Assembly (NCBI GenBank): GCA_020634855.1
Contig: JACKAU010000002.1
Span: forward strand, 930,001-994,000
Reading direction: 5' to 3'
Length of the DNA stretch: 64,000 nt
Source: Anaerolineales bacterium
Lineage (GTDB): Bacteria; Chloroflexota; Anaerolineae; 4572-78; J111
The notes below the pieces were generated by a model. It saw nothing but the letters and a program-made list of their open reading frames with translations. It made no database searches and was not told the origin of the DNA. Both the position numbers and the translations under genes were made by a program. Each line of letters opens with the position of its first letter. Position 1 is the first letter of the stretch. Positions 25,027-33,731 of this stretch are shown here, piece after piece.

Positions 25027-28000
25027 CGAACCGCCTCCCGTCGCAGCGTGACCAAGTCGCGCAGTTCATCGGTGGAGATTTCGGTCAGCCAATTCTCACC
25101 GCTGCCGACCACGCTTTCAGCCAACGCCTTTTTGTCCTCAATCATTTTATCGACCATCTCTTCCATTGTACCCACACAGACAAATTTGTGAACCTGAACG
25201 TTTTGTTTTTGCCCGATGCGAAAAGCCCGGTCAGTGGCCTGATCTTCAACAGCCGGGTTCCACCAGCGGTCGAAGTGAAAAACGTGGTTGGCCCGAGTCA
25301 AGTTGAGACCCGTGCCGCCGGCCTTTAGGGACAAGATAAAAATCGGCGGGCCATTGGGATCATCCTGAAAGCGTCTGATCATGACTTCGCGTTTAGATGG
25401 GGACGTACTGCCGTACAAAAATTGAGCGGGGACGCCCAGACTCTCTTGCAAATGGCTTTTGAGAAAATGGCCCATTTCGGCAAACTGGGTAAAAATCAGC
25501 ACGCGATCGCCCACCGAGACGGTCTCTTCCAACATTTCGGCCAACCGAGCCAGCTTGCCGCTGCGGTCTTTTTCCTTGCGAACATCCAGCGGCGAACCGT
25601 TGCCAATCTGATGTAAAAATTGGGCCGGATGGTTGCAAATTTGCTTCAGTTTCATCAGCATGCCCAGTACAATCCCCCGGCGTTTGATACCATCCGATTC
25701 GGCCACTTCCTGCATAGCCGACTGCACCACCGACTCATACAGCGTGGCCTGCTCTTCGCTGAGGTTGCAGTAAACCTTCATCTCCTGTTTGTCGGGCAAA
25801 TCCTGAATCACCGTCGGATCGGTTTTGACCCGGCGCAGAATGAAGGGCGAGGTCATCGTCCGCAGCCGGTCGGTGGCCTTCTCATCGCCGTAGCGCTCGA
25901 TGGGCAGGGCAAAGTTTTTGCGAAATTTTTCGCGCGAGCCGAGGAAGCCGGGATTGAGAAAATGCATGATCGACCACAACTCCGACAGCCGGTTCTCGAC
26001 AGGCGTGCCGGTTAGCGCCAATCGAAACTGTGAGTCGATCTGGCGAATGGCTCGGGTCTGCTTGGCGTCCGGGTTTTTGATATTTTGAGCCTCGTCCAAA
26101 ATCACGCCGAACCAATCGATATTTTGTAGCGCAGCGGCGTCACGCCGGGTGAGGGCGTAGCTGGTCAGCACCATGTCTTTGGTTTTGGCCTCGGCGATGA
26201 ACTCATCGTCCCGCAAGCGGTCGCCGCCCTGGTGGGTCATCGTCGTCAGGCTGGGCGCGAAACGCTCGATCTCCTTGGCCCAGTTGACCACCACCGAGGT
26301 GGGGCAGATGAGCAGCGTGGGGCCGGGTAGTTGGCCGTCCTCTTCTTTTTTATGGAGCAGCATAGCGATGGTCTGGATCGTTTTGCCCAAGCCCATATCA
26401 TCGGCCAGGCACGCCCCCATGTGCCAGCGTCGCAGGAATTCAAGCCAGGAGTAGCCGTAGCGTTGATAGGGTCGCAGTTCGGCTTGCAAACTATCCGGTT
26501 GGGACAGCTCTTCCAATTTTTCGCTGCCGGTAAAGCGCTCCATCCACTCCTTGAGCCAGCCTTCAAACTGAACGGACTCGACCGGCAGGCCGTCAACGGT
26601 ATCGGTCGCGCCCAGGCTGATTTGCATCGCCTCCTGCATGCCGACATCCGCTTCGAGGTCTTGTTTTTTCCAAAAGTTGATCGCCGCTTCGATTTGCTCC
26701 GGATCGAGCTGAACCCACTGCCCCCGAATTTGCACCAACGGCGACTTGAGCAACACCAAGGCGTCGAACTCCGCTTTGGTCAGCGTAGTGTCACCCAGCG
26801 AGAGTTCCCACTTGTAACGAATCAGCTTCTCAAAGCCAAGGTCGCTTTTGGGAATGGCGTCGGCCCCCGACCCGGAGCGACTGGAGGCCATCTTCAGGCG
26901 GACGCCCAGCCGTGTGCCGGGTTTGTTCCACCAAGGCGGCACCAGCACGCCAAAACCGCTGGCTTCCAAAAGCGGCGCACTCTCTCGGAGGAAGTCGAAC
27001 GACTCCTGAGTCGAAAGCGACAGCGCCGTCGGTTTCGAGGTTTTTAATCCCTCAGTTAACGGGGGAAAAAGCCGAGCCGCGTAGCCCAAACCGGTTAGCA
27101 GCTTTTCTTGAGGCTGCTCAAAACGCCGATTGAGCGTGTTGAGGACGCTGCCTTTGCTTTGCCAAACCTGCGGGGCCGCTACCAGCAAACTCGGATCGTC
27201 GCGGGCTTGAAGTAGATAATGAAGCTGCCAACTTTTGTCTTCCTGATCGGAATCGATCTGCTGAATGGGCGCTTCCAATCGAAACGCAACCCGAAAGACT
27301 TTATCGCCGGCCACATGGAGGTCGCGCAGCCACAGCCGATGGCTTTCGTTGAGGTGTTTGAGTTGGGCCGGGGCGGCCAACACCTGAGGATCGGGCGTGA
27401 ACAGAGACCGCAGCCAAGCATAGGCCGGTTCATCGCCCCAACGGGCCACATTCGCCGCTACCCCCCACTGCCGGGCCAGCGAATCGGTCATGGTGTTGAG
27501 AAAGGTATCCAGGATCAACCGAGGTGAGACCGCCTCTTCCGGCTTGTTGGTTTCAGCGCGACACAGCGGGGGCATCGACTCGATCAGCCGCCCTAAGCGG
27601 GGGCCGTCCTGCGTGCCGTCGAGCACCGGCATCCAGCGGGCGTGAAAGACATTCCCTTTGGCATCGACTTGAGCTAACGTCGGCAGGAGTTTTTGTTGGG
27701 CCAGCGCTTCCAGTACCAGATTACCGGCTAACTGCCAATACAGCGTCTCAGCCGCGATAACCAAATGGGCCGGCCGATTTTCAGGGCCGGGCAGGTTGAG
27801 CAGCACCTGAAACGCAGCTACCGGTGTGAGCCACACGCCGGTTATCACCCAAGGGGCTAACACAGGCGGCTGATCAAAATCAATCTCCCAGTCGTGGATA
27901 AGCTGAGGTGAGGGCTGCGGATTACCGTCGATCGTGGGCAACAACAGCGTTATCAAATTAAATTGGCTGGCGGGAATAGTCAAACCCAGAGATTGCAGCG

Positions 28001-28166
28001 TCTGTTTTACGGTCTCGGGGTCGGTGCAGAAGGGATGGGGGTTAGCCTTGCGCCTGCTTCTTTTTTTCGCCGGTAGAATCGCTTCAGAACTTTCTATCCA
28101 AAAAAGCACACCGGCCTCATCGGTGGGTGAGGTCGGATAATGCCAATGCGCATGCAGAACATGCAT
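25023..28166 (-). CDS. SNF2-family DNA-dependent ATPase/helicase
   Basis: The 1047-residue protein has an N-terminal SNF2-associated region (about 1-560, DUF3670-like near 400-520) and a two-lobe SNF2 motor: Walker A LADDMGLGKTIQT at about 585, DEAQNIKNPD at about 690, ALTGTPVEN, and in lobe two ILSLKAGGTGLNLT and DRWWNPAVEDQATDRAFRIGQ (split: DRWWNPAVEDQA, TDRAFRIGQ) near 960-985. It would translocate on DNA and remodel bound proteins or structures. It is first in the operon, overlapping the SWIM gene. No nuclease or methylase gene is adjacent, so a defence role is not supported by context. Confidence 0.95.
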   Translation of the reverse strand: MHVLHAHWHYPTSPTDEAGVLFWIESSEAILPAKKRSRRKANPHPFCTDPETVKQTLQSLGLTIPASQFNLITLLLPTIDGNPQPSPQLIHDWEIDFDQPPVLAPWVITGVWLTPVAAFQVLLNLPGPENRPAHLVIAAETLYWQLAGNLVLEALAQQKLLPTLAQVDAKGNVFHARWMPVLDGTQDGPRLGRLIESMPPLCRAETNKPEEAVSPRLILDTFLNTMTDSLARQWGVAANVARWGDEPAYAWLRSLFTPDPQVLAAPAQLKHLNESHRLWLRDLHVAGDKVFRVAFRLEAPIQQIDSDQEDKSWQLHYLLQARDDPSLLVAAPQVWQSKGSVLNTLNRRFEQPQEKLLTGLGYAARLFPPLTEGLKTSKPTALSLSTQESFDFLRESAPLLEASGFGVLVPPWWNKPGTRLGVRLKMASSRSGSGADAIPKSDLGFEKLIRYKWELSLGDTTLTKAEFDALVLLKSPLVQIRGQWVQLDPEQIEAAINFWKKQDLEADVGMQEAMQISLGATDTVDGLPVESVQFEGWLKEWMERFTGSEKLEELSQPDSLQAELRPYQRYGYSWLEFLRRWHMGACLADDMGLGKTIQTIAMLLHKKEEDGQLPGPTLLICPTSVVVNWAKEIERFAPSLTTMTHQGGDRLRDDEFIAEAKTKDMVLTSYALTRRDAAALQNIDWFGVILDEAQNIKNPDAKQTRAIRQIDSQFRLALTGTPVENRLSELWSIMHFLNPGFLGSREKFRKNFALPIERYGDEKATDRLRTMTSPFILRRVKTDPTVIQDLPDKQEMKVYCNLSEEQATLYESVVQSAMQEVAESDGIKRRGIVLGMLMKLKQICNHPAQFLHQIGNGSPLDVRKEKDRSGKLARLAEMLEETVSVGDRVLIFTQFAEMGHFLKSHLQESLGVPAQFLYGSTSPSKREVMIRRFQDDPNGPPIFILSLKAGGTGLNLTRANHVFHFDRWWNPAVEDQATDRAFRIGQKQNVQVHKFVCVGTMEEMVDKMIEDKKALAESVVGSGENWLTEISTDELRDLVTLRREAVR

Positions 28167-28358
28167 AGGTGTTCTCCAACTTTCATTCTAACATTTTAAC
28201 GGTCATTTAAGATTATAACATGTTCAAAGGTGACGCCCAAAAGTTTAAGCTCACTAAACATGCCAAGTTTGGTTTTTTGGGTTATAATCGTTCTGTCCTT
28301 GAAAAGTTCCCTATCAAAGTTGACTGTTATTTGCCAATCTAGCCGTGAGGTAGCGCTT

Positions 28359-29147
28359 GTGAGACGTAACATCTTAGCGTTGGGTATTGTCAGTGGCCCA
28401 GTTTTAATTGTGTTTTCCTGTTTGGTGGGTTTGATGTTAACCTGCGCCGCCGGCTGGTGGCTGTCCGGCCCGGACGACGAATCCCGGTTGGTTCGGATTA
28501 TGTCACTGGCGCCGTTAGCTACACCCCAGGCCTATTTTACCCAACCCGCCGAAGATTCAGTTGGTCAGGACGGGCAAACCGCTTTCCAGTCGTCGGCTGC
28601 CCCAGGCGAGGAATACCAACCCCCAGTCTATGACGAGGCGGAACTGGCGGCCCACCAGGAGGTCGAAAATGCTTTAGGCTTTTCCTTGCCGGTCGGCTCG
28701 GTTAACTCGATCACCCAAGAAGGGGTAGCGACTCGACTGGTTATCCCCCGACTCAATCTCGACGCGCCGGTCGTCCTATCACCGATAGAAAACCAAACCT
28801 GGAAAGTGGAGCATCTTGGCACGGATAAGGTCGGCCATCTGGAGGGAACAGCGCCGCCCGGTTCCAACAGCAATATCGTATTGGCCGCCCATGTGACCGT
28901 ATCGGCCGGCGTTTATGGGCCGTTTGCCCAATTGGCTAGTTTACAACCCGGTGACCAAGTTTATATTTACTACGGTCAGGATGTTTATGAATACATTATT
29001 GACGATTATGATACGGTTGACCGTACCGCCATCGAGGTAACCCACCCCACTAATACCGGTCGAGTCACGCTGATAACCTGCAGCAATTGGAGCGCCGCCG
29101 AAGGGCGTTACGTAGAACGATTAGTGGTTACTGGACATTTAAACTGA
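28359..29147 (+). CDS. Sortase
   Basis: The frame is open from 28230, but GTG at 28359 follows GTGAGG (28345-28350) and directly precedes the membrane anchor, giving 262 residues. One transmembrane segment (about 5-33) is followed by a linker and the sortase barrel: catalytic His in NIVLAAHVTVSAG, Cys in VTLITCSNW and Arg in YVERLVVTG. It would join surface proteins to a wall or pilin-like acceptor outside the membrane. A strong TATAAT lies at 28283-28288 but has no clear -35. The next gene encodes a membrane-anchored surface protein but no LPXTG motif is visible there. A terminator follows. Confidence 0.9.
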   Translation: MRRNILALGIVSGPVLIVFSCLVGLMLTCAAGWWLSGPDDESRLVRIMSLAPLATPQAYFTQPAEDSVGQDGQTAFQSSAAPGEEYQPPVYDEAELAAHQEVENALGFSLPVGSVNSITQEGVATRLVIPRLNLDAPVVLSPIENQTWKVEHLGTDKVGHLEGTAPPGSNSNIVLAAHVTVSAGVYGPFAQLASLQPGDQVYIYYGQDVYEYIIDDYDTVDRTAIEVTHPTNTGRVTLITCSNWSAAEGRYVERLVVTGHLN

Positions 29148-29167
29148 AACTAAGTTGATTTTTAAGG

Positions 29168-29196
29168 AAAGGGTTCACCGCAGTGAACCCTTTTTT
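29168..29196 (+). terminator. Rho-independent terminator of the sortase gene
   Basis: AAAGGGTTCAC-CGCA-GTGAACCC followed by TTTTTT. The stem is perfect. Confidence 0.9.
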
Positions 29197-29306
29197 ATTG
29201 GCAGCAGAAGGTTTGTCATTCATTCTTTCTCGTGCTAAACTGCTTAGCCTTAAAGGCTGCCCACTCATAAGATGCATCCTTTGATTAAAGATAACCTGGG
29301 GAATGA

Positions 29307-30086
29307 ATGCAAAAAAAGTTATTACCAATTTTAACACAAAGCTTATTTTTGATATTGACCACAACCACAATTTTTTGGATATCCCAGCCGGTATGGATCA
29401 ACGCGGCTCCATTACGTCAGGGAGAGGATATCGCCGTTATTAGCGCACCGAGCAGCAACGCGGTGGTGCAGGGCGTGGTGCCGATCACCGGTAGCGCCGA
29501 TCACCCTTCGTTTCAATTTTACATCGTTGAATTTTCGCCGGAACCGGTGGGCGATCAGTGGCAAATTATAGGCGCAATTCGAGAACAGCCCGTCATCAAT
29601 GGCGACTTGGTCACGTGGGACACGACCTCCGTTCCCGATGGCAGCTACACGCTGCGCCTGCGGGTGGTTCGGTTGGACGGCAACTATACCGAAGCCTTTT
29701 CGCAGCAGGTCGTAGTCGCCAATTCGCAGCCCACACCTACCCCGACGCCCCCGCCGGTCATCTCAACCACCGAACCTGGTCAGGAAATTTTTATCGTGGA
29801 GCCAACCATTACGCCCACCGATCTACCGCCTACCCCGACCATCATCATCGACCAGCCGATCGTTGATACGCCTACGCCGCGCCCGGTCGCTACCAGCGCT
29901 CCCTTAGAGGATCCGGATGAAGAAACATCGCTGGTGCCTACAGTCCAGGGATTTTCGGTCATTCCGCTGCGAGATGCTTGCTTGTATGGCGGGGGATTGA
30001 TGTTGAGCGTATTCCTGTTCTTCGGCTTTCTATCGGCGATGCGGCTGGTGGTCAAAGATTTGATGAATAGACGTCGTGACCAATAA
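29307..30086 (+). CDS. Secreted Ig-like domain protein with Thr/Pro stalk and C-terminal membrane anchor
   Basis: The 259-residue protein has a signal peptide (1-34), then a domain of about 100 residues that resembles bacterial Ig-like domains (ISAPSSNAVVQGVVPITGSA, SYTLRLRVVRLDGNYTE). From about 147 to 215 it is a stalk rich in PTPTPTPPP and related words, ending in a transmembrane helix (about 227-246) and a basic tail RRRDQ inside the cell. It has no LPXTG motif. It sits after the sortase but beyond a terminator. It probably displays the Ig-like domain away from the membrane; the ligand is unknown. Confidence 0.75.
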   Translation: MQKKLLPILTQSLFLILTTTTIFWISQPVWINAAPLRQGEDIAVISAPSSNAVVQGVVPITGSADHPSFQFYIVEFSPEPVGDQWQIIGAIREQPVINGDLVTWDTTSVPDGSYTLRLRVVRLDGNYTEAFSQQVVVANSQPTPTPTPPPVISTTEPGQEIFIVEPTITPTDLPPTPTIIIDQPIVDTPTPRPVATSAPLEDPDEETSLVPTVQGFSVIPLRDACLYGGGLMLSVFLFFGFLSAMRLVVKDLMNRRRDQ

Positions 30087-30158
30087 TTAGTAGACCGCCA
30101 TCGCACCTTCGATACAACCTTGTTTTTTAGTCTACTCAGGATGCGGCGGTCTACTGAT
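30087..30158. repeat. TAGACCGC-family inverted repeat, copy 1
   Basis: TTAGTAGACCGCCATCGCACC (30087-30107; read as TTAGTAGACCGC plus CATCGCACC) faces GGATGCGGCGGTCTACTGAT (30139-30158). Half-copies with the same GACCGCAATACAC...TTCGATA sequence occur at 54813-54877 and 60190-60230. Confidence 0.8.
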
Positions 30159-30180
30159 AAGCAGTGGATAATACTACACC

Positions 30181-30810
30181 ATGCCGATCTCATTTCCGTT
30201 ATTTGGACGCGCAAACCCGGAAGCGACTTCCGGTCCACCTGAGTGGTTGATCGTTGGATTGGGGAATCCCGGTCAAAAATATATCGACACCCGCCATAAT
30301 GCCGGTTGGCATCTGCTCGATACCATCGTCCGAGATTATCCCCAATTTCGCTTTGACGAAAAGCGGAGCAAAGGTCTCATCGCGCGAGCCGAATTAAGCG
30401 GCGTCAGGATCGCCCTGCTCAAACCGCAAACCTACATGAATCTCAGCGGGGAAACGGTCGCGCCCATTGCGCGTTTTTATAAGATTCCGCCGGAACGTAT
30501 TCTAGTAGCGTTCGATGACCTTGACCTGCCGCTGGCGTCGCTGCGCCTTCGGTTGAAAGGGGGCGCCGGCGGGCATAATGGCATGAGCAATATCATTCAA
30601 CACTTGGGTACGAAAGATTTTCCCCGTTTGCGGTTAGGCATTGGCCGCCCCGCCGGCCAGATGCCGCCCAAGGCTTACGTGCTGCTGCCCTTCAAAGCCG
30701 ACGAATGGGAAGCGATGCGCGTCACTTACGAGCGCAGCGTCGATGCCATCAAAGTCATCATCACCGAGGGGATGGAAATTGCCATGACTCGATTCAACAC
30801 AAATCCCTAA
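30181..30810 (+). CDS. pth: Peptidyl-tRNA hydrolase
   Basis: The 209-residue protein has all Pth landmarks: VGLGNPGQKYIDTRHNAG (about 23-40, with Asn and His of the active site), LLKPQTYMNLSG (about 80-91), DDLDLPLASLRL (about 118) and GAGGHNGMSNI (about 130-140). It frees tRNA from peptides dropped by ribosomes. The N-terminus carries about 18 extra residues before the domain. A repeat rather than a promoter lies directly upstream. It is probably essential. Confidence 0.97.
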   Translation: MPISFPLFGRANPEATSGPPEWLIVGLGNPGQKYIDTRHNAGWHLLDTIVRDYPQFRFDEKRSKGLIARAELSGVRIALLKPQTYMNLSGETVAPIARFYKIPPERILVAFDDLDLPLASLRLRLKGGAGGHNGMSNIIQHLGTKDFPRLRLGIGRPAGQMPPKAYVLLPFKADEWEAMRVTYERSVDAIKVIITEGMEIAMTRFNTNP

Positions 30811-31048
30811 ATAAATGGATTCTTCATGCAAATTGAGGTATGATTGTATTAGGCATTTGATTCTAATGATAATCTATTAATCCGGTTGTATAATTCATAG
30901 ACCGCTACAATTGCGAAATTTCAGTGAATTAATAGTCCGACGAGTAAAGTGTTCTTAGAAATGGCTCTGTTGAGCAGGACTACTTGCCCTTCGACCTGTG
31001 ATTGACTGGAAAAATGGAATCTTATTAGTCTAACAGAGGTATGTGTGA

Positions 31049-33535
31049 ATGATGCGTTTTGATAAATTTACGGAACGGGCTCAAGACGCTGCAATGCGGG
31101 CCTACGAAATTCTCCAACGATACCAGCATTCCCAAGCTGACACCGAACATCTTTTATTGGCCCTGCTAGAGCAACCCAACGGTCTAGTTCCCGAGTTATT
31201 AGAAAAAATGAGTATCGATCCGGAAATGTTAACGGATCGGATTGATCAAATCTTAGGAGCATCGCCTAAAATTGGCGGCGTGGTGAATATGGCGGTCGGC
31301 CAGGTTTACATCACCCCGCGCCTCAAGCGGGTGTTGGATAACGCTCAAGAAGAAGCCAAAGCGATGCAGGATGAGTACATCTCAACCGAACATCTTTTCC
31401 TGTCCATTTGCAGCGAACGAGGCACGCCATCTGCACGCGTGTTGCAAGAACTGGGCGTGACCAAAAGCCGCGTTCATGACGCCATCGAAGAGCTGCGCGG
31501 CGGGCAGAAGGTAACCAGCCCTCAGGCGGAAACGCGCTACCGAACTTTGGAAAAATATAGCCGCGATCTGACCACGATGGCCAGACAAGGCAAGCTCGAC
31601 CCGGTTATCGGACGCGACAAAGAAATTTTACGTGTGATTCAAGTGTTGTCGCGGCGCACGAAAAACAACCCCGTTTTGATCGGCGAGGCCGGCGTGGGTA
31701 AAACCGCCATTGTGGAAGGATTGGCCCAAAAATTGGCCGATGACGATGTCCCGGAAATTTTGATGGGGCGGCGGGTGGTCAGCCTCGATTTAGGGGCGAT
31801 GATCGCCGGCTCGCGCTTTAGGGGCGAATTCGAAGAGCGGCTCAAAAATGCTCTGGAAGAAATCCAGCGCGCTGACGGCGAAATCATCCTCTTCATTGAT
31901 GAGCTGCACACCGTGGTCGGGGCCGGAGCGGCCCAGGGCGCGGTCGATGCCGGCAATATGATGAAACCGGCCCTGGCTCGGGGCGAACTGCGCTGTATCG
32001 GGGCTACCACGCTCGATGAGTTTCGCAAGTACATCGAAAAAGACCCGGCCTTGGAGCGACGCTTTGCGCCGGTTTATGTCGAAGAACCGACGGTCGAATT
32101 GACCATCGACATGCTGCGCGGGCTGAAACACCGGTACGAAGGCCATCACGGCGTCTCCTACACCGACGACGCCCTCAAAGCGGCGGCCCGGCTGTCGCAT
32201 CGCTATGTGACCGACCGCAAACTGCCCGATAAAGCTATCGACCTGATGGACGAAGCGGCCAGTAAACTGCGAGTGGCCATCTATTCAATGCCCGAAGCGC
32301 TAAAGCTCAAGAAAAAACAGTTGACCAAGCTGCAAAATGACGAGGCTGAAGCCGGTCAAAAGCAAGATTGGGAACGAGCGGCCCAAGTTAAGGCCGAACG
32401 GCTGCGCATGGAAGATGAGTTCAATACCGAGCGCGATGTTTGGCGGCAAGAGAAAAACTTGGATGAAGTGGTTGAAGTCAGCGACATCGCCGAGGTTGTT
32501 TCTAATTGGACCGGTATCCCGCTGCAAGATATGCTGCGCACCGAGGCGGCGAAGCTGCTCGATATGGAAGCCGAACTGCACAAACGGATCATCGGCCAGG
32601 ACGAGGCGATCATCGCCATCAGCGACGCCATCCGGCGGGCGCGTTCCGGTTTGAAAGATCCGCGCCGACCGACCGGTAGTTTTCTGTTCCTGGGTAGTTC
32701 AGGGGTGGGCAAGACCGAGTTGGCCAAAGCGCTAGCCGCCTTCCTGTTTGATGACGAGGATGCGCTGCTGCGTATCGATATGAGTGAGTATCGAGAAGGT
32801 CACACCACCAGCCGGCTGTTCGGTTCACCGCCCGGCTATGTGGGCTACGATGAAGGTGGGCAGTTGACCGAAGCCGTCAGACGCCGACCGTACCAGGTGG
32901 TGCTATTCGACGAAATCGAAAAGGCGCACCCTGATGTTTGGAACGCGCTGCTACAAATATTGGAAGACGGGCGCTTAACCGACGGTCAAGGTCGCACCGT
33001 TGATTTTACCCACACGGTAGTCATTATGACCAGCAACGTCGGCACGGCGTTTGGTGCGAAAGGTGGCACCATCGGTTTCCGCCAGCAAGGCGATACCGGC
33101 ACGTTTGACGATAAGCGGCTCAAGGGCGATATTCAAGACTCGCTGCGCCGCCATTTCCGGCCGGAATTCCTGAACCGGATCGATGAGATCATCATCTTCC
33201 ATACGCTAACCACCGAACACGTGGTCAAGATCGTTGACTTGCAGATCGACGAAATCGCCGAGCGGCTAAGCGAACACGGCATCACCATTGAACTGACCGC
33301 CGCCGCCCGCAATTGGCTGGCCGAGGAAGGTTACGATCCTGCGTTCGGGGCGAGACCGCTGCGCCGCACACTACAAAAACAGGTCGAGTCGCCGCTGTCG
33401 GTTCGATTGCTGCAAGGCGAATTTGCCGAAGGCGATGTCATCGTGGTCGATTATAACGAGGAAGCGGGCTTGAACTTCATCAAGAAAGAGCACCTCGTAG
33501 TGGAAATGCCGACTAACGTCGAAGTCGAAGAATAA
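31049..33535 (+). CDS. clpC: ATP-dependent Clp protease ATP-binding subunit ClpC
   Basis: The 828-residue protein has two Clp N-repeats (1-145), AAA1 with Walker A GEAGVGKTA at about 212, a UVR-containing middle domain (about 415-475, QNDEAEAGQKQDWERAAQVK), AAA2 with GSSGVGKTE at about 552 and the C-terminal D2-small domain. This length and the middle domain fit ClpC rather than ClpA or ClpB. It unfolds proteins for ClpP, which is not in the window. The start is ATGATG at 31049, and the second ATG is equally possible. I saw no CtsR or CIRCE operator in the 238-base leader region, which holds an isolated TATAAT at 30889. Confidence 0.96.
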   Translation: MMRFDKFTERAQDAAMRAYEILQRYQHSQADTEHLLLALLEQPNGLVPELLEKMSIDPEMLTDRIDQILGASPKIGGVVNMAVGQVYITPRLKRVLDNAQEEAKAMQDEYISTEHLFLSICSERGTPSARVLQELGVTKSRVHDAIEELRGGQKVTSPQAETRYRTLEKYSRDLTTMARQGKLDPVIGRDKEILRVIQVLSRRTKNNPVLIGEAGVGKTAIVEGLAQKLADDDVPEILMGRRVVSLDLGAMIAGSRFRGEFEERLKNALEEIQRADGEIILFIDELHTVVGAGAAQGAVDAGNMMKPALARGELRCIGATTLDEFRKYIEKDPALERRFAPVYVEEPTVELTIDMLRGLKHRYEGHHGVSYTDDALKAAARLSHRYVTDRKLPDKAIDLMDEAASKLRVAIYSMPEALKLKKKQLTKLQNDEAEAGQKQDWERAAQVKAERLRMEDEFNTERDVWRQEKNLDEVVEVSDIAEVVSNWTGIPLQDMLRTEAAKLLDMEAELHKRIIGQDEAIIAISDAIRRARSGLKDPRRPTGSFLFLGSSGVGKTELAKALAAFLFDDEDALLRIDMSEYREGHTTSRLFGSPPGYVGYDEGGQLTEAVRRRPYQVVLFDEIEKAHPDVWNALLQILEDGRLTDGQGRTVDFTHTVVIMTSNVGTAFGAKGGTIGFRQQGDTGTFDDKRLKGDIQDSLRRHFRPEFLNRIDEIIIFHTLTTEHVVKIVDLQIDEIAERLSEHGITIELTAAARNWLAEEGYDPAFGARPLRRTLQKQVESPLSVRLLQGEFAEGDVIVVDYNEEAGLNFIKKEHLVVEMPTNVEVEE

Positions 33536-33548
33536 TTACGATTGTTTA

Positions 33549-33584
33549 AAAAAAGCCGGTGTCGCAATGACACCGGCTTTTTTT
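33549..33584 (+). terminator. Rho-independent terminator of clpC
   Basis: AAAAGCCGGTGTC-GCAAT-GACACCGGC followed by TTTTTTT, a perfect stem 13 bases after the stop. Confidence 0.93.
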
Positions 33585-33630
33585 GCTTTAAAAACCAACT
33601 GTATAGTTGACACGCCAGAAAAACAACATC

Positions 33631-33705
33631 TGCCACGAATGACACGAATTTTCGCTAATGATTTCTTAATTTTCGTGTCAATTCGTGTCATTCGTGGCTA
33701 AAAAA
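33631..33705. repeat. CACGAAT inverted repeat, copy 1
   Basis: GCCACGAATGACACGAATTTTCG-type words (33632-33654) face CGTGTCAATTCGTGTC and ATTCGTGGC (33674-33698). A second copy is at 51891-51958. It separates clpC from the convergent membrane-protein gene. Confidence 0.85.
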
Positions 33706-33731
33706 CTTAGATCGTGTAATAAGTCCTGATT

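Noticed and set aside
25023..28166. A phage-defence island centred on the SNF2 helicase
   Set aside because: No nuclease, methylase, phospholipase or other defence gene adjoins it. The SWIM/SNF2 pair is common in housekeeping settings.
30811..31048. A heat-shock operator (CIRCE or CtsR box) before clpC
   Set aside because: I looked for TTAGCACTC/GAGTGCTAA and the GGTCAAA tandem and found neither. Only a lone TATAAT at 30889 without a -35 is present.
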